Position numbers and translations under genes: made by a program. A DNA stretch of 64,000 nucleotides from JBCBDX01 sp038529265 (GTDB lineage: Bacteria; Pseudomonadota; Alphaproteobacteria; Rhizobiales; Rhizobiaceae). Positions 16,364 through 25,302 of this stretch are shown one piece after another. The notes under the pieces were generated by a model. The model ran no database searches and was not told the origin of the DNA. It worked only from the letters and a program-made list of their open reading frames with translations. Positions within the stretch are counted from its first letter, which is position 1; every line of letters starts with the position of its first letter. Location: assembly GCA_038529265.1 (NCBI GenBank), contig JBCBDX010000003.1:310001-374000 (forward strand). The letters are read 5' to 3'.

Positions 16364-17449
16364 ATGCGAACGTCTTCAGTCGCTAGGCTATTGTGCTTAT
16401 TAATTGCCGCAGTTGTGATCATTGCCACCTACGTCGTGCCGTCGCAGGCAAACCAGTTTAAACGAATACGGGACGTAAATGTCTCGTGTAACAATGCGCT
16501 GCGTTGCGATCTTTACATCGTTAATCCTGCGGTTTCGCTTTACACAATTGGTCTGCGCCGTTCTGCAGCAGCGGAAGGGCAGGTTTCGCTGTTTTTGACT
16601 ATGCGTGAGGCACTTGCGGCCAGCTCTGAATTGGACATCTCAATCGATGGTTCTGCGGTCGTAACATTGCCGGTCAGTGATTTGCGCTATCGGGCAGCGA
16701 GCGGAGAATATTCGCTGCCTGCAGGGCCAGCTGTCGAACAGTTTATTGCTGCTGCTGCGCCGGGGCGTGAAATGCGGGTTACCTATCGCACCAGCCGCGG
16801 GCAGACCACGGCAACCTATTCCCTTTCCGGCTTTATCGCCGGGGTCATCTTTATGGATGAAGCACAGGGTCGAATTGGCGATGCTGATGCCTTGCAATTG
16901 GCCTTGGATGGTATTGGGGCCGGTGGCGTCGGTGATGGAGCGTCGACGATCACATGGCGTCGATTGAACCGCGTGCCCGGTGGCCTGGTTACCTACTACA
17001 ATTTTGAAGATCGGCTTTGCGGCCAAATGGACACGACGCTCGCTTCACGGATAGGCGGTTTTGAATTGCAGATTTCGGAAGATCTCAGCTTTGCTGTTTT
17101 TCCGTGTACGCTGGGCGGTGCCTATAACCAGCCATTTGCGGTTTTTCAGCGCTCGGGCTCGGCTTACACACCCTATATGCTGCCCGTTATCAGCGACGGA
17201 AATCCGTCCGTTGTCTATCACGCCTTCAATCTGGAATGGGACGAAAGTGCGGGCGAACTAGTCTCATTTTTCAAAGGTCGTGGTGTCGGCGATTGCGGCG
17301 AAATTCGTCGCTGGTCTGTCCAGGGTGATGAGTTTGGCGGCAGTATCGCCCTGGTGTCGTCGCGTGTGAAGGATACATGCGATGGTGATGCTGACCTCAA
17401 CGCTCCTGCTTGGGTTTCAGTGTGGCCGAACGACGTCTCAATTCAGTGA
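16364..17449 (+). CDS. DUF1176 domain exported protein
   Basis: 361 residues with an N-terminal signal peptide (~1-29, ending SQA). The rest matches the DUF1176 family, with the paired cysteines in VSCNNALRCDLY near the start of the mature protein and further cysteines in RLCGQMD, FPCTLGG and GDCGEIR, so a disulfide-bonded periplasmic protein is likely. No activity is known for the family. Its TGA overlaps the GTG start of a broken HD-domain gene (GTGA), suggesting one transcript for both. Confidence 0.82.
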   Translation: MRTSSVARLLCLLIAAVVIIATYVVPSQANQFKRIRDVNVSCNNALRCDLYIVNPAVSLYTIGLRRSAAAEGQVSLFLTMREALAASSELDISIDGSAVVTLPVSDLRYRAASGEYSLPAGPAVEQFIAAAAPGREMRVTYRTSRGQTTATYSLSGFIAGVIFMDEAQGRIGDADALQLALDGIGAGGVGDGASTITWRRLNRVPGGLVTYYNFEDRLCGQMDTTLASRIGGFELQISEDLSFAVFPCTLGGAYNQPFAVFQRSGSAYTPYMLPVISDGNPSVVYHAFNLEWDESAGELVSFFKGRGVGDCGEIRRWSVQGDEFGGSIALVSSRVKDTCDGDADLNAPAWVSVWPNDVSIQ

Positions 17450-18027
17450 CGCACGAACAGCTGAAAGAGCGATTTGCGTTTATCCGTGAGGCCTAACGCC
17501 TCAAGGATACATTAAGGTCCGGTTATACTTCGAAAGGCGCTCGTGAAAGTACGGCCGAACATACCTGGCGTGTATGCCTTTTCGCATTGACGTTTTCTGA
17601 TCTGCTGGATGGGATCAATCTGGAACGGTTGCTGAGCCTTCTAATCGTGCATGATCTTGGAGAGGTTTATGTGGGTGACGTACCAGCGATTTATCAAGTG
17701 ACAGGCGATGGCCGTGAAGTTCGAGAACGCGAAGACTTTGAGAAGTTGACGTCAAATCTGCCTGAAGGCGTGCGTGACCAGCTCCGCTCATTGTTTGATG
17801 AGTATGCCGCCGGCGAAACTGTAGAGGCCAGATTGGCGAAGGGTTTCGACAAGCTTGAGACCATTTTGCAGCACACGCAGGGTCAAAATCCGTCAGATTT
17901 TGACTATGATTTCAACCTGACCTACGGGAAAACATGGACTGATGAAGTTCCGCTACTAAGTGCGTTACGTGTGATAATCGACGAAGCGACTGAGCGCCGT
18001 TCAAAAGGACTTGCCGGTTGGCCGTAG
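17446..18027 (+). pseudogene. HD-domain phosphohydrolase (HDDC2/YfbR-like) with in-frame stop codon
   Basis: Read from GTG 17446 the frame encodes a 193-codon HD hydrolase of the 5'-deoxynucleotidase-like HDDC2/YfbR group, the normal family size. Codon 17 (17494-17496) is TAA. The residues before it (LKERFAFIREA) and after it (RLKDTLRSGYT, then STAEHTWRV, LLIVHDLGEVYVGD) follow the family in one frame without any indel. A single base change from GAA, CAA or AAA would explain it. After the stop the first possible restart is TTG 17587, which lies beyond the AEH histidine of the HD metal site, so a restarted product should be inactive. It could be a true nonsense mutation, a sequencing error or readthrough. 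Confidence 0.78.
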
Positions 18028-18031
18028 ATGG

Positions 18032-18532
18032 TCACTTTGTCAGGATGCTGGTCCAATCCTTTAGTCTCTTGAGATTTGCACCCAGGTCGGAGTGACCGAC
18101 TTGAGAGCGCGAATATGCCACCAAACCGGTTTTGCCATCTGCCATTGGCACGGCCCAAAATTGTGTTGTGTCTGGGAATTTCAACCAAGCAGTGCGCGTC
18201 ACATATCGGATCGATCCACTGGCTGCATCATTGTTGACACTTTGGCGCGTGCCCTCCTGCGTCTCAATGTGCTTTGCCAGTCTTTCAAGAAGAACCGAGG
18301 GTTTTTCATCGAAGATCGGCAGATCACCGTCAGTCTTTATGGACGACGTGCAGGTGCCGGGCGTGCACAGAAGTGCATCATGGGGTCTTTCGGATCGGGT
18401 CAGTGTTGCGAGATCAAAGGGGCCGAGATCCGGGTTGCCGTATAGCTTTTGCCAAATGTTGGCCGGACCGATGATGGCGATCAGTGCGCCGACAATAACT
18501 GCCGCCACTGCAATGGATGCGAGAAATGACAT
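18032..18532 (-). CDS. DUF1499 domain membrane-anchored protein
   Basis: 166 residues from ATG 18532, chosen because GAGG lies 6 bases upstream; the frame continues to 18619 over the upstream gene. One N-terminal membrane segment (~4-24), then a DUF1499 domain: CTPGTCTSS (a variant of the usual C-PNCVSS), the VTRTAWLKFPD strand and the C-terminal AYSRSQVGHSDLGANLKRL. DUF1499 proteins are small envelope proteins of unknown function. It follows the sugar dehydrogenase gene by 25 bases on the same strand. Confidence 0.8.
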   Translation of the reverse strand: MSFLASIAVAAVIVGALIAIIGPANIWQKLYGNPDLGPFDLATLTRSERPHDALLCTPGTCTSSIKTDGDLPIFDEKPSVLLERLAKHIETQEGTRQSVNNDAASGSIRYVTRTAWLKFPDTTQFWAVPMADGKTGLVAYSRSQVGHSDLGANLKRLKDWTSILTK

Positions 18533-18557
18533 GCGCAACCTCGGTTGTTTTTGTCTT

Positions 18558-19709
18558 TTAGCTGCCGTTCGCACGGGTGATGTGAAGGATTTGGCCGGGA
18601 TTGGCATCAATGGCAACATAAACTGAACCGTCCGATGCGATGTCTATATCTCGTATACGACCGAACTGGCCTGCAAACATTTGCTCTTCGCCAACGATTT
18701 GGCCGCTGCCATCACGCTCTAAGCGCGTCATGAGCTGACTGCGTAAGGCACCGACCAAAAGGTCGCCCTGCCACTCCGGAAACATGTTGCCATCATAAAC
18801 CGCCAAGCCTGATGGCGCGATAGAGGGGTCCCAATAATATTTGGGCTGTTCCAGCCCGGCTTTTTCTGTGCCCTCGCCAATGCGCTGTCCTGAATAATGA
18901 CGACCATAGGAAATGACTGGCCAACCATAGTTGAGACCAGCTTCGGGTTGGTTGATCTCGTCGCCACCGCGTGCGCCGTGCTCAACTGTCCATAAAAGAC
19001 CTGTTGCCGGGTCGATATCGGCGCCTTGAACATTACGGTGGCCCTTTGAGAAAAGTTCTGGCGCAGTGCCGTCTTGGCCAAGGAACGGATTGTCGCTTGG
19101 AATTGAGCCATCCTTGTTTATCCGAATAACAGCGCCAGCATGATCGGAAAAATCCTGGGAACGGGGGGCGTCGCCGCGATCGCCGGTGGTAATGAACAGT
19201 GTTCCGTCGGGCGCAAAGGCGATGCGGGAACCGAAATGGCGTCCGCCTCGAGACTTTCGGTTCATCGAAAAGATGGTTTCGACATCGGTGAGGCGTGGTT
19301 GGCTTGTCTCCCAATCATTTAGAAGTCCACTGGCGACTGCCGTGCCCAGTCCGCGCATGCCTTGTTCCGAGTATGAAAAGAAGATGCGTCTTGTGATGCC
19401 GAAGTCGGGATCAACAGCAACGTCCAATAATCCACCTTGTCCGTTGACTGCTATGCGGGGAAGGCCACCAACCGGCTCTGACACTGCGCCTTGGTACAAA
19501 ATGCGCATCGTGCCTTCACGTTCCGTGACAATCAGTTCGCCATTGGGCAGTGTGTCGACGCCCCAAGGATGCTCCAGGCCGTCTGCGACAGCAGCGACGT
19601 TGAGCGAAACGCCGCCATCAACGTTGACGGTAACAGGCTGGGCCAAGGCAAGGCCTGGCAGAGAAAGGGCGAGAAGAATTTGAAGTGCGTGGCGCTGCAA
19701 ATTGGGCAT
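18558..19709 (-). CDS. PQQ-dependent aldose sugar dehydrogenase (YliI/Asd-like)
   Basis: 383 residues with a Sec signal peptide (~1-23, ALA before QPV), then a six-bladed beta-propeller of the soluble glucose/sorbosone dehydrogenase family. Visible motifs: LEHPWGVDTLPNGELIVTE, GQGGLLDVAVDPDF, RHFGSRIAFAPDGTLFITTGDRGD, GHRNVQGADIDP and WTVEHGARGGDEIN, which contribute to calcium and PQQ binding. It oxidises aldose sugars to lactones in the periplasm. No PQQ synthesis genes are in the window, so the cofactor must come from elsewhere. Upstream of, and probably co-transcribed with, the DUF1499 gene. Confidence 0.88.
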   Translation of the reverse strand: MPNLQRHALQILLALSLPGLALAQPVTVNVDGGVSLNVAAVADGLEHPWGVDTLPNGELIVTEREGTMRILYQGAVSEPVGGLPRIAVNGQGGLLDVAVDPDFGITRRIFFSYSEQGMRGLGTAVASGLLNDWETSQPRLTDVETIFSMNRKSRGGRHFGSRIAFAPDGTLFITTGDRGDAPRSQDFSDHAGAVIRINKDGSIPSDNPFLGQDGTAPELFSKGHRNVQGADIDPATGLLWTVEHGARGGDEINQPEAGLNYGWPVISYGRHYSGQRIGEGTEKAGLEQPKYYWDPSIAPSGLAVYDGNMFPEWQGDLLVGALRSQLMTRLERDGSGQIVGEEQMFAGQFGRIRDIDIASDGSVYVAIDANPGQILHITRANGS

Positions 19710-19823
19710 CGTGCGTCCTTGTTAGGGTGCTGGGTTCTGCCTTTGAAGATAGGTCCCACGTTTCCCGATTCCACCGCAACGCAGACGGTTGATGTCGTAA
19801 TCGCCGTTCACGCATTGGTGATT

Positions 19824-20174
19824 TCAGGGGCGAACCCGGCCTGCTGTCGCCAGATTTTGCTTGAGCGAATGGCCAAACACGGCAGCTGCTCCGACCATTA
19901 CGACAAAGCCTACAGTCATAAGTGTTACACTCATGGGTCCACTGATCATCGAACTGGATTCTGGTGCAGCAATCATGGTCGCCATTGCCAGGATTTCGCT
20001 GTCCGTCATCACGCCGACTGATGCAAAAGTGGGGATGCCGGCCAGCGTGATCAGGGTCGAGACAGCAAGTGTCAGCACCATTGCCAGTTTTATAAAGATG
20101 CTACCGGCACGGATTTCGGTACGTGTTTTGCCATGTTGGGGATACATTGTGTCAGCCAAGCCCTTGATAACCAA
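19824..20174 (-). CDS. Hypothetical small membrane protein
   Basis: Up to 116 residues from TTG 20174; ATG 20147 is an equally good start. Two hydrophobic stretches (about 28-52 and 80-103) separated by a short polar part with ESSSMISGP suggest a two-pass membrane protein. Not recognised as any family. An overlapping frame on the plus strand of similar length exists, so the coding strand is not certain; the minus-strand product looks more like a membrane protein. Confidence 0.5.
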   Translation of the reverse strand: MVIKGLADTMYPQHGKTRTEIRAGSIFIKLAMVLTLAVSTLITLAGIPTFASVGVMTDSEILAMATMIAAPESSSMISGPMSVTLMTVGFVVMVGAAAVFGHSLKQNLATAGRVRP

Positions 20175-20256
20175 TATTACTATGTTGGCTCAATGGGGCG
20201 CTGATGCGGAAAGACTATGAAATTGGCGCGGTTATTTTGTGGCAGAAATGTGGCGG

Positions 20257-20883
20257 TCAGCCCGGTAACCAGTTGAGCGGTACATGGCCGGGCAAGGAGG
20301 AAACTCGCGCCAACCAGTTATTGATTCCCGGGAAGCGATCCATCTCAAAGCCACCCTTGGTGCTCGCGCTGTGCGTATAAGCGTAAAGACAGATGTCTGC
20401 CAGTGTTGGCTCTTCGGCGACGAGAAACGAGGTTGTCTCAAGTTGGCGCTCCATCGTGGCAAGCGCTGCATGGCCCTTGTCGAGCAGCGGGCCCAGTACT
20501 TCCGGCGTGCGCAGATGGACCCGTTCTTCAAGCGTGAGAATGCCGCCACGGACGGCGATTGCCGGTTCATGGCTATATTGCTCAAAGAACATCCACTGCA
20601 TGACCTGCGCATGGCTTAAGCGATCTTCGGGTAACCATTTTGTGCCAAGGCCAAAGTATACGAGAATGGCATTACTTTCGCGCAATGTGAAACCATCATC
20701 GAACTGAACGAGCGGCACCTTGCTGTCCGGGTTGAGCGCTATGAACTCGGCGCTGGTGGTGACCCCGGTTCCGGCTTCCGCTTCGCGATGTTTGTAGGTG
20801 ATGCCCAGATGCGCCAATAGCATGCGCACTTTGTAGGAATTGCCGGATGAGGGCATCGACCAGAGTGTGAACGCCTCGCTCAT
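20257..20883 (-). CDS. Glutathione S-transferase family protein
   Basis: 208 residues from ATG 20883, which overlaps the TGA of the upstream EAL gene (ATGA). N-terminal thioredoxin-like domain with FTLWSMPSSGNSYKVRMLL (GSH-site serine region), the cis-proline segment SKVPLVQFDDG and LRESNAILVYF, then an all-helical C-terminal domain with the buried Asp of EEPTLADICLYAY. Likely a glutathione-dependent conjugation or reduction enzyme in the cytoplasm; the substrate is unknown. Coupling to a c-di-GMP enzyme gene is unusual. Confidence 0.9.
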   Translation of the reverse strand: MSEAFTLWSMPSSGNSYKVRMLLAHLGITYKHREAEAGTGVTTSAEFIALNPDSKVPLVQFDDGFTLRESNAILVYFGLGTKWLPEDRLSHAQVMQWMFFEQYSHEPAIAVRGGILTLEERVHLRTPEVLGPLLDKGHAALATMERQLETTSFLVAEEPTLADICLYAYTHSASTKGGFEMDRFPGINNWLARVSSLPGHVPLNWLPG

Positions 20884-21728
20884 CGAAAATACTTTACCAG
20901 ACGTGGTGTTTCTTCCTCGCTCAAGTTTGGTTTTTTGCGGTCGGTCCAAACCGAGAAATCACAGGGAACAATTTGTGGCATGCCAAGAATGAAGCCTTGC
21001 GCGTATGCAGCGCCTGATTTGAGTGCCAACTCAAGATGCCAAGGTGTTTCCAAACCTTCCAGCAACGTCAGAATGCCGTCCTTTGCAAAGGACCGGATTT
21101 GATCTGCCAGCACAGCAAATCCCTCCGGCGTTGCCATGCGTGAGCGAACGACTTTTCCTTCCATTTTAACGATGTCGGGCACCAAGGATTTGACGCGGGC
21201 AGCGTCCGCGTGATCGGAGCCGTAGTCATCAACCGCGATGACAAATCCACGCGCGCGCAGAGCATAGACGAACTCTTTCATCACCGCGCTATCGAAAGCT
21301 GCGTGTTCCACGATCTCGCAAATGACATTGTTGGGTTGAAGGTCTGAGGCGCGCATCTCACGGCTGATCATGTCGATCTCTGGTGTGATATCACGCATGG
21401 AGCGCATGGCGCTTGGGTCAAAATTCAAGAACAAACGGCGTGCTTGCCGCGGCAAGGATCTTGCATTGCGCAAGTGCAATTGCCGCAAGATTTGCTCAAC
21501 GTCGACAAGTTCATGTGACTTCAGCTTTGAGAAGAATTGGTAAGGTGTCAGCGGCAGGCCATCGACGAACGGGCGCGCCAGACCCTCGCAGGCAAACAAG
21601 ATTGGTTCATCGTCATGCAGCCGGAAAATCGGCTGGAAAGCCGAATGCAGATTGACTTCCAGAAACCTGGCGCTGAACTGGCCATCGGGTAGGCTAATTG
21701 GTTCGCTTATAGGCTGAGGGTTTGCCAT
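20880..21728 (-). CDS. Stand-alone EAL-domain protein, c-di-GMP phosphodiesterase
   Basis: 282 residues, an EAL domain without membrane segments or sensor domain. Catalytic positions are kept: FACEGLARP for the EAL motif, LNFDPSA, EIVEH, the VDDYGSDH aspartates, VKMEG, LLEGLE and AQGFILG. It should be an active cytoplasmic phosphodiesterase. The C-terminal ~30 residues are charged and unconserved. It is the first gene of a two-gene unit with the GST and is the second EAL gene in the window. Confidence 0.86.
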   Translation of the reverse strand: MANPQPISEPISLPDGQFSARFLEVNLHSAFQPIFRLHDDEPILFACEGLARPFVDGLPLTPYQFFSKLKSHELVDVEQILRQLHLRNARSLPRQARRLFLNFDPSAMRSMRDITPEIDMISREMRASDLQPNNVICEIVEHAAFDSAVMKEFVYALRARGFVIAVDDYGSDHADAARVKSLVPDIVKMEGKVVRSRMATPEGFAVLADQIRSFAKDGILTLLEGLETPWHLELALKSGAAYAQGFILGMPQIVPCDFSVWTDRKKPNLSEEETPRLVKYFR

Positions 21729-21901
21729 GACTTCCTTGACCGTTCGACCTTTCGCCCACCTTCTTATGCAAGCCTGAATTTATGGTTAACATTTGGTTAT
21801 TGCCGATACCAGTCTCACGCCGCTTGTGTTTCACCCATCCTTGGCGCAAAAGCGGCGTTGGCCTCCTTTGAGGTCTATTTCTAACGCCAATGGAGAAAAA
21901 A

Positions 21902-23104
21902 ATGGCTTTCCTGTCTGACGCCCTAGCCCGTGTGAAACCGTCCGCAACAATTGCGGTTTCTACAAAGGCGCGCGAATTGAAGACGGCAGGTCATAATGTG
22001 ATCGGTCTTGGTGCCGGAGAACCTGACTTTGATACGCCTGATAACATAAAGGCGGCGGCGGTCGAAGCGATCGGTCGCGGCGAGACCAAATATACCGCTG
22101 TGCCGGGTATCATAGAATTGCGTGAGGCGATTTCCGCCAAGTTCAAGCGCGAGAACGGGCTCGATTACACACCTGAGCAAGTCATTGTCGGCACCGGCGG
22201 CAAGCAGGTTTTATACAATGCATTTGGTGCGACATTAAACGCTGGTGATGAAGTAATCATCCCGGCGCCATATTGGGTTTCTTATCCGGATATGGTGCTG
22301 CTGAATGGTGGCGAACCGGTGTTTGTGGAGACAACGCTTGAGAACAGCTTCAAACTCACCGCTGAAGCCCTTGAGGCGGCAATTACACCGAAAACCAAAT
22401 GGTTCATTTTCAACTCACCATCGAACCCATCTGGGGCGGCATACACCAAGGATGAACTCAAAGCGCTGACGGATGTTCTGGTCAAGCATCCGCATGTTTG
22501 GGTGCTCACCGATGATATGTATGAGCATCTCTGCTACGGTGATTTTGAGTTCTACACACCCGCCCAGTTGGAGCCCGGGCTGTACGAGCGCACGCTCACC
22601 ATGAACGGCGTTTCGAAGGCTTATGCCATGACCGGATGGCGGATCGGTTATGCCGGCGGTCCGCTTGAACTGATCAAGGCGATGACGAAAGTACAGGGCC
22701 AACAAACATCGGGTACCTGTTCCATTGCTCAGTGGGCATCCGTTGAAGCGCTAAACGGTACGCAAGAGTTCATTCCTGAGCGCCGCGATATCTTTCAAGA
22801 GCGCCGCGATCTGGTTGTATCCATGCTCAATCAGGCAAATGGCATTGAATGCCCGACGCCTGAGGGAGCATTTTATGTCTACCCTTCTTGTGCTGGTCTA
22901 ATCGGTAAAACAGCGCCCAGCGGCAAAGTCCTGGAAACTGACGAGGATTTTGTAACGGAATTGCTGGAGTCAGAAGGCGTTGCTGTCGTTCACGGCTCCG
23001 CTTTTGGTCTCGGGCCGAATTTCCGTATTTCCTATGCAACATCGACGGAGGCGTTGACTGACGCATGTGAACGCATCCAGCGTTTCTGCGCTGCCTGTCG
23101 CTAG
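21902..23104 (+). CDS. aatA: Aspartate aminotransferase, class I (AatA-like)
   Basis: 400 residues from ATG 21902 (GGAG 7 bases upstream; ATG 21890 is less well placed). Fold-type I PLP enzyme of the alpha-proteobacterial AatA group: GLGAGEPDFDTPDNIK at the N-terminus, NSPSNPSGAAYT, the TDDMYEH aspartate pairing with PLP, NGVSKAYAMTGWRIGY with the Schiff-base lysine, and the substrate-carboxylate arginine in FRISYATS. It interconverts aspartate and oxaloacetate with 2-oxoglutarate/glutamate; some family members also act on prephenate or aromatic acids. Ends just before a structured region. Confidence 0.93.
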   Translation: MAFLSDALARVKPSATIAVSTKARELKTAGHNVIGLGAGEPDFDTPDNIKAAAVEAIGRGETKYTAVPGIIELREAISAKFKRENGLDYTPEQVIVGTGGKQVLYNAFGATLNAGDEVIIPAPYWVSYPDMVLLNGGEPVFVETTLENSFKLTAEALEAAITPKTKWFIFNSPSNPSGAAYTKDELKALTDVLVKHPHVWVLTDDMYEHLCYGDFEFYTPAQLEPGLYERTLTMNGVSKAYAMTGWRIGYAGGPLELIKAMTKVQGQQTSGTCSIAQWASVEALNGTQEFIPERRDIFQERRDLVVSMLNQANGIECPTPEGAFYVYPSCAGLIGKTAPSGKVLETDEDFVTELLESEGVAVVHGSAFGLGPNFRISYATSTEALTDACERIQRFCAACR

Positions 23105-23112
23105 GCCCTGAC

Positions 23113-23157
23113 GAAAAAAAAGCAACCTGCCGGAACAAGCGGGACCGGCAGGTTGCT
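23113..23157 (-). terminator. Intrinsic terminator (minus strand, possibly bidirectional)
   Basis: Perfect 13-bp inverted repeat AGCAACCTGCCGG / CCGGCAGGTTGCT with an 11-base loop; on the minus strand it is followed by eight T's. It could also end aatA transcription on the plus strand, though less efficiently because no T tract lies on that side. Confidence 0.75.
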
Positions 23158-23300
23158 CAATCGTCGAGGAGACACATGAAACAGCACCCTGCTGCAGATC
23201 AGTGGGTGATCGTAGCACCAGGGTGCCTCGCCGATTGCCACCTGTTTGTGGGGCTCGATGGTCAACCGGCTAGGACGGCCCGGCACACCAAACAGGGCGT
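23114..23300 (-). ncRNA. Candidate structured RNA ending in an intrinsic terminator
   Basis: Read on the minus strand, three stable hairpins follow one another: 23298-23237 (arms GCC-CTGTTT-GTG... with GGGC/GCCC inside), 23226-23184 (8-bp arms GCACCCTG/CAGGGTGC) and the 13-bp terminator stem below, which runs into eight T's. No convincing protein gene occupies the strand, and the terminator's orientation means a minus-strand transcript ends here. Size would be roughly 190-250 bases. I do not recognise the RNA family, and the 5' end is not defined. A small plus-strand frame at 23176-23385 with a good ribosome-binding site is the main alternative. Confidence 0.42.
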
Positions 23301-23499
23301 TACCAAGCAGCCTGCGTCGTATGTGATCCAAAGCGCTTCGAAAGTACAGGTTTCGCCACGTAACAGAAGGTTTCGGGCCATTTAGTGCTTGTAAATCAAT
23401 CCTATAGACAATTGGATGTAACCTTGCTGGTTAGGGCTTGAATGCATCGTTCACATGGGTTCATGTGAGCACCTGCACAAACATCAAAGGATTTGCGCA
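23158..23499. other. Intergenic stretch before the GH13 gene
   Basis: About 340 bases between the terminator and the glucosylglycerate phosphorylase-like gene. It contains most of the candidate minus-strand RNA and should contain the promoter of the GH13 gene. No supportable protein gene was found; frames here on both strands lack recognisable features. Confidence 0.5.
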
Positions 23500-25302
23500 T
23501 TGGACAGCAGATTGGTGCCGGGGTCGCGGCCGCGACGTACGCTTCGGCGCGCGGCAACACAGGGTAAAAACCGTCAGGTGCGCGCGCGCCTGACGCCTTT
23601 GATAGAGTTTGTCTATCCCGATCATGATACTGACGCGCTGGTTCAAAAGGTTTGTGACGCGTTTTGGCCAGGCGATATGAAATCCCGTCAGCGTGCGCGA
23701 ACGCCCGGCAATACGCTTTGGAACGAGCGCGATTGCCTGATGATCACCTATGGCAACTCATTCGTCGATGGCACGCACAAGCCACTCGATCTGCTCAATG
23801 ACTTTCTGCATCGTTATCTGTCGGACACTGTCAACGGTGTTCATATCTTGCCGTTTTTTCCCTTTACGTCTGACGATGGTTTTGCCGTTACCGATTACCG
23901 ACTTGTCAATTCGTCGCTGGGCGATTGGGAAGATATCACCCGCATCGCCGAAGACTTCACTCTGATGAGCGATCTGGTGCTCAACCATGTCTCGTCACAG
24001 TCGACTTGGTTCAACGGTTTTCTGCAAGGGCACGACCCTTGGAAAGACTTCTTTTTTACTGCGTCACCTGATGATGATCTCAGCGCCGTTGTGCGGCCCC
24101 GCGCGCACCCTCTGCTGCGCGAAGTGGAGACAGCCAATGGCGACCAGAATGTCTGGTGCACGTTTTCACACGATCAGATCGATCTGGATTTTTCCAACCC
24201 GGAAGTTCTTCTTGAATTCATCCGGATCATGCGCCTGCACATCGAAAATGGTGTGCGCATTCTTCGTCTGGATGCAGTTGCCTTTATCTGGAAAGAGGTT
24301 GGTACCAGCTCCATCCATCTGCCGCAGACCCATGCCATCGTTCGTTTGATGCGGGTACTGGTTGATTATGATCAGGAAGACATTGTTCTTCTGACTGAGA
24401 CCAACGTGCCCAATCAGGAGAACCTGTCCTATTTCGGCAACCGCAATGAAGCGCACGCGATTTACAACTTTACGCTGCCTCCGCTCATGCTGCATGCCAT
24501 GTGGTCAGGGTCAGCAGAGCTCTTGAACCGCTGGCAGATGGCGATGCCACCGGCGCAACTCGGCTGCGCATATTTGAATTTCACCGCCAGCCATGACGGG
24601 ATTGGCGTGCGCGGTGGCGAAGGCATGATTGCCGATAAAGATCTGGGACGTATGGTTCAAACCGTCGACGAGTTTGGCGGAAAAGTATCTATGCGCGCCA
24701 TGCCGGACGGATCGCAGCGTCCCTATGAACTGAATATCACCTATTTTGATGCCATGAAGGGCACCTTTGACGGCGCTGACGAATGGCAAATCGAGCGGTT
24801 CCTCGCAACGCAGACCATCCAAATGGCGCTTGAGGGTATCCCTGCTTTTTACGTGCATTCGCTGCTTGGCACATCCAATGATCATGATGGTTTTGAAAAG
24901 ACCGGGCTGAACCGCTCCTTGAACCGCAAACGCTGGGATTATGGACAGCTACGCGCGCTGCTTGAGGATCAGGATAGTGTGCATGCGCGGGTGCTGGCAG
25001 AGATGAAGCGTCGTATAGCGATCCGTTGCGACCAACCAGCATTTCACCCGAATGGTACGCAATTCACGATGCAATTCGGTGAGGAGATTTTTGGCTTTTG
25101 GCGCCAATCGCTTGACCGTGATCAGTCCATTTTCGCCATGCATAACGTCTCCAAAAATGATGTGCGCGTGCCTGTGCTGTCCATCAATTTGATCGGGGGT
25201 GACGAGTGGGTTGATCTGTTGTCTGGCGAAAGTGTCCGCGCCGATGGCGGTGATATTGTCTTTAAGCCCTATCAGTGCCGTTGGGTGAGCAATCGGGTTT
25301 AA
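23500..25302 (+). CDS. Glycoside hydrolase family 13 sugar phosphorylase, glucosylglycerate phosphorylase-like (YcjM type)
   Basis: 600 residues from TTG 23500 (AAAGGA 8-9 bases upstream); an ATG at 23455 would add 15 residues. GH13 subfamily 18 like E. coli YcjM and sucrose phosphorylase: LPFFPFTSDDGFAV, the nucleophile Asp in RLDAVAFIWKEVGT, the acid/base Glu in LTETNVPNQEN, and FTASHDGIGV with the transition-state Asp. It follows YcjM through SIHLPQTHAIVRLMR, NFTLPPLMLHA and PYELNITYFDA. YcjM-type enzymes split glucosylglycerate with phosphate to glucose 1-phosphate and glycerate. The synthesis genes gpgP/gpgS lie 5 kb away, which supports this substrate, but sucrose-type substrates are not excluded. 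Confidence 0.85.
   Translation: MDSRLVPGSRPRRTLRRAATQGKNRQVRARLTPLIEFVYPDHDTDALVQKVCDAFWPGDMKSRQRARTPGNTLWNERDCLMITYGNSFVDGTHKPLDLLNDFLHRYLSDTVNGVHILPFFPFTSDDGFAVTDYRLVNSSLGDWEDITRIAEDFTLMSDLVLNHVSSQSTWFNGFLQGHDPWKDFFFTASPDDDLSAVVRPRAHPLLREVETANGDQNVWCTFSHDQIDLDFSNPEVLLEFIRIMRLHIENGVRILRLDAVAFIWKEVGTSSIHLPQTHAIVRLMRVLVDYDQEDIVLLTETNVPNQENLSYFGNRNEAHAIYNFTLPPLMLHAMWSGSAELLNRWQMAMPPAQLGCAYLNFTASHDGIGVRGGEGMIADKDLGRMVQTVDEFGGKVSMRAMPDGSQRPYELNITYFDAMKGTFDGADEWQIERFLATQTIQMALEGIPAFYVHSLLGTSNDHDGFEKTGLNRSLNRKRWDYGQLRALLEDQDSVHARVLAEMKRRIAIRCDQPAFHPNGTQFTMQFGEEIFGFWRQSLDRDQSIFAMHNVSKNDVRVPVLSINLIGGDEWVDLLSGESVRADGGDIVFKPYQCRWVSNRV

Noticed and set aside
19861..20220. Plus-strand 119-codon frame opposite the small membrane protein
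   Set aside because: Looks like the antisense of the membrane protein; it has no ribosome-binding site or recognisable fold, though strand choice here is not certain.
23101..23331. Minus-strand 76-codon frame through the terminator
   Set aside because: It would translate the terminator stem and T tract at its C-terminus, which is not credible for the full frame.
23176..23385. Plus-strand 69-codon frame with a GAGGAG ribosome-binding site
   Set aside because: Product has no recognisable features and the region reads better as hairpins of a minus-strand RNA; kept only as the alternative.
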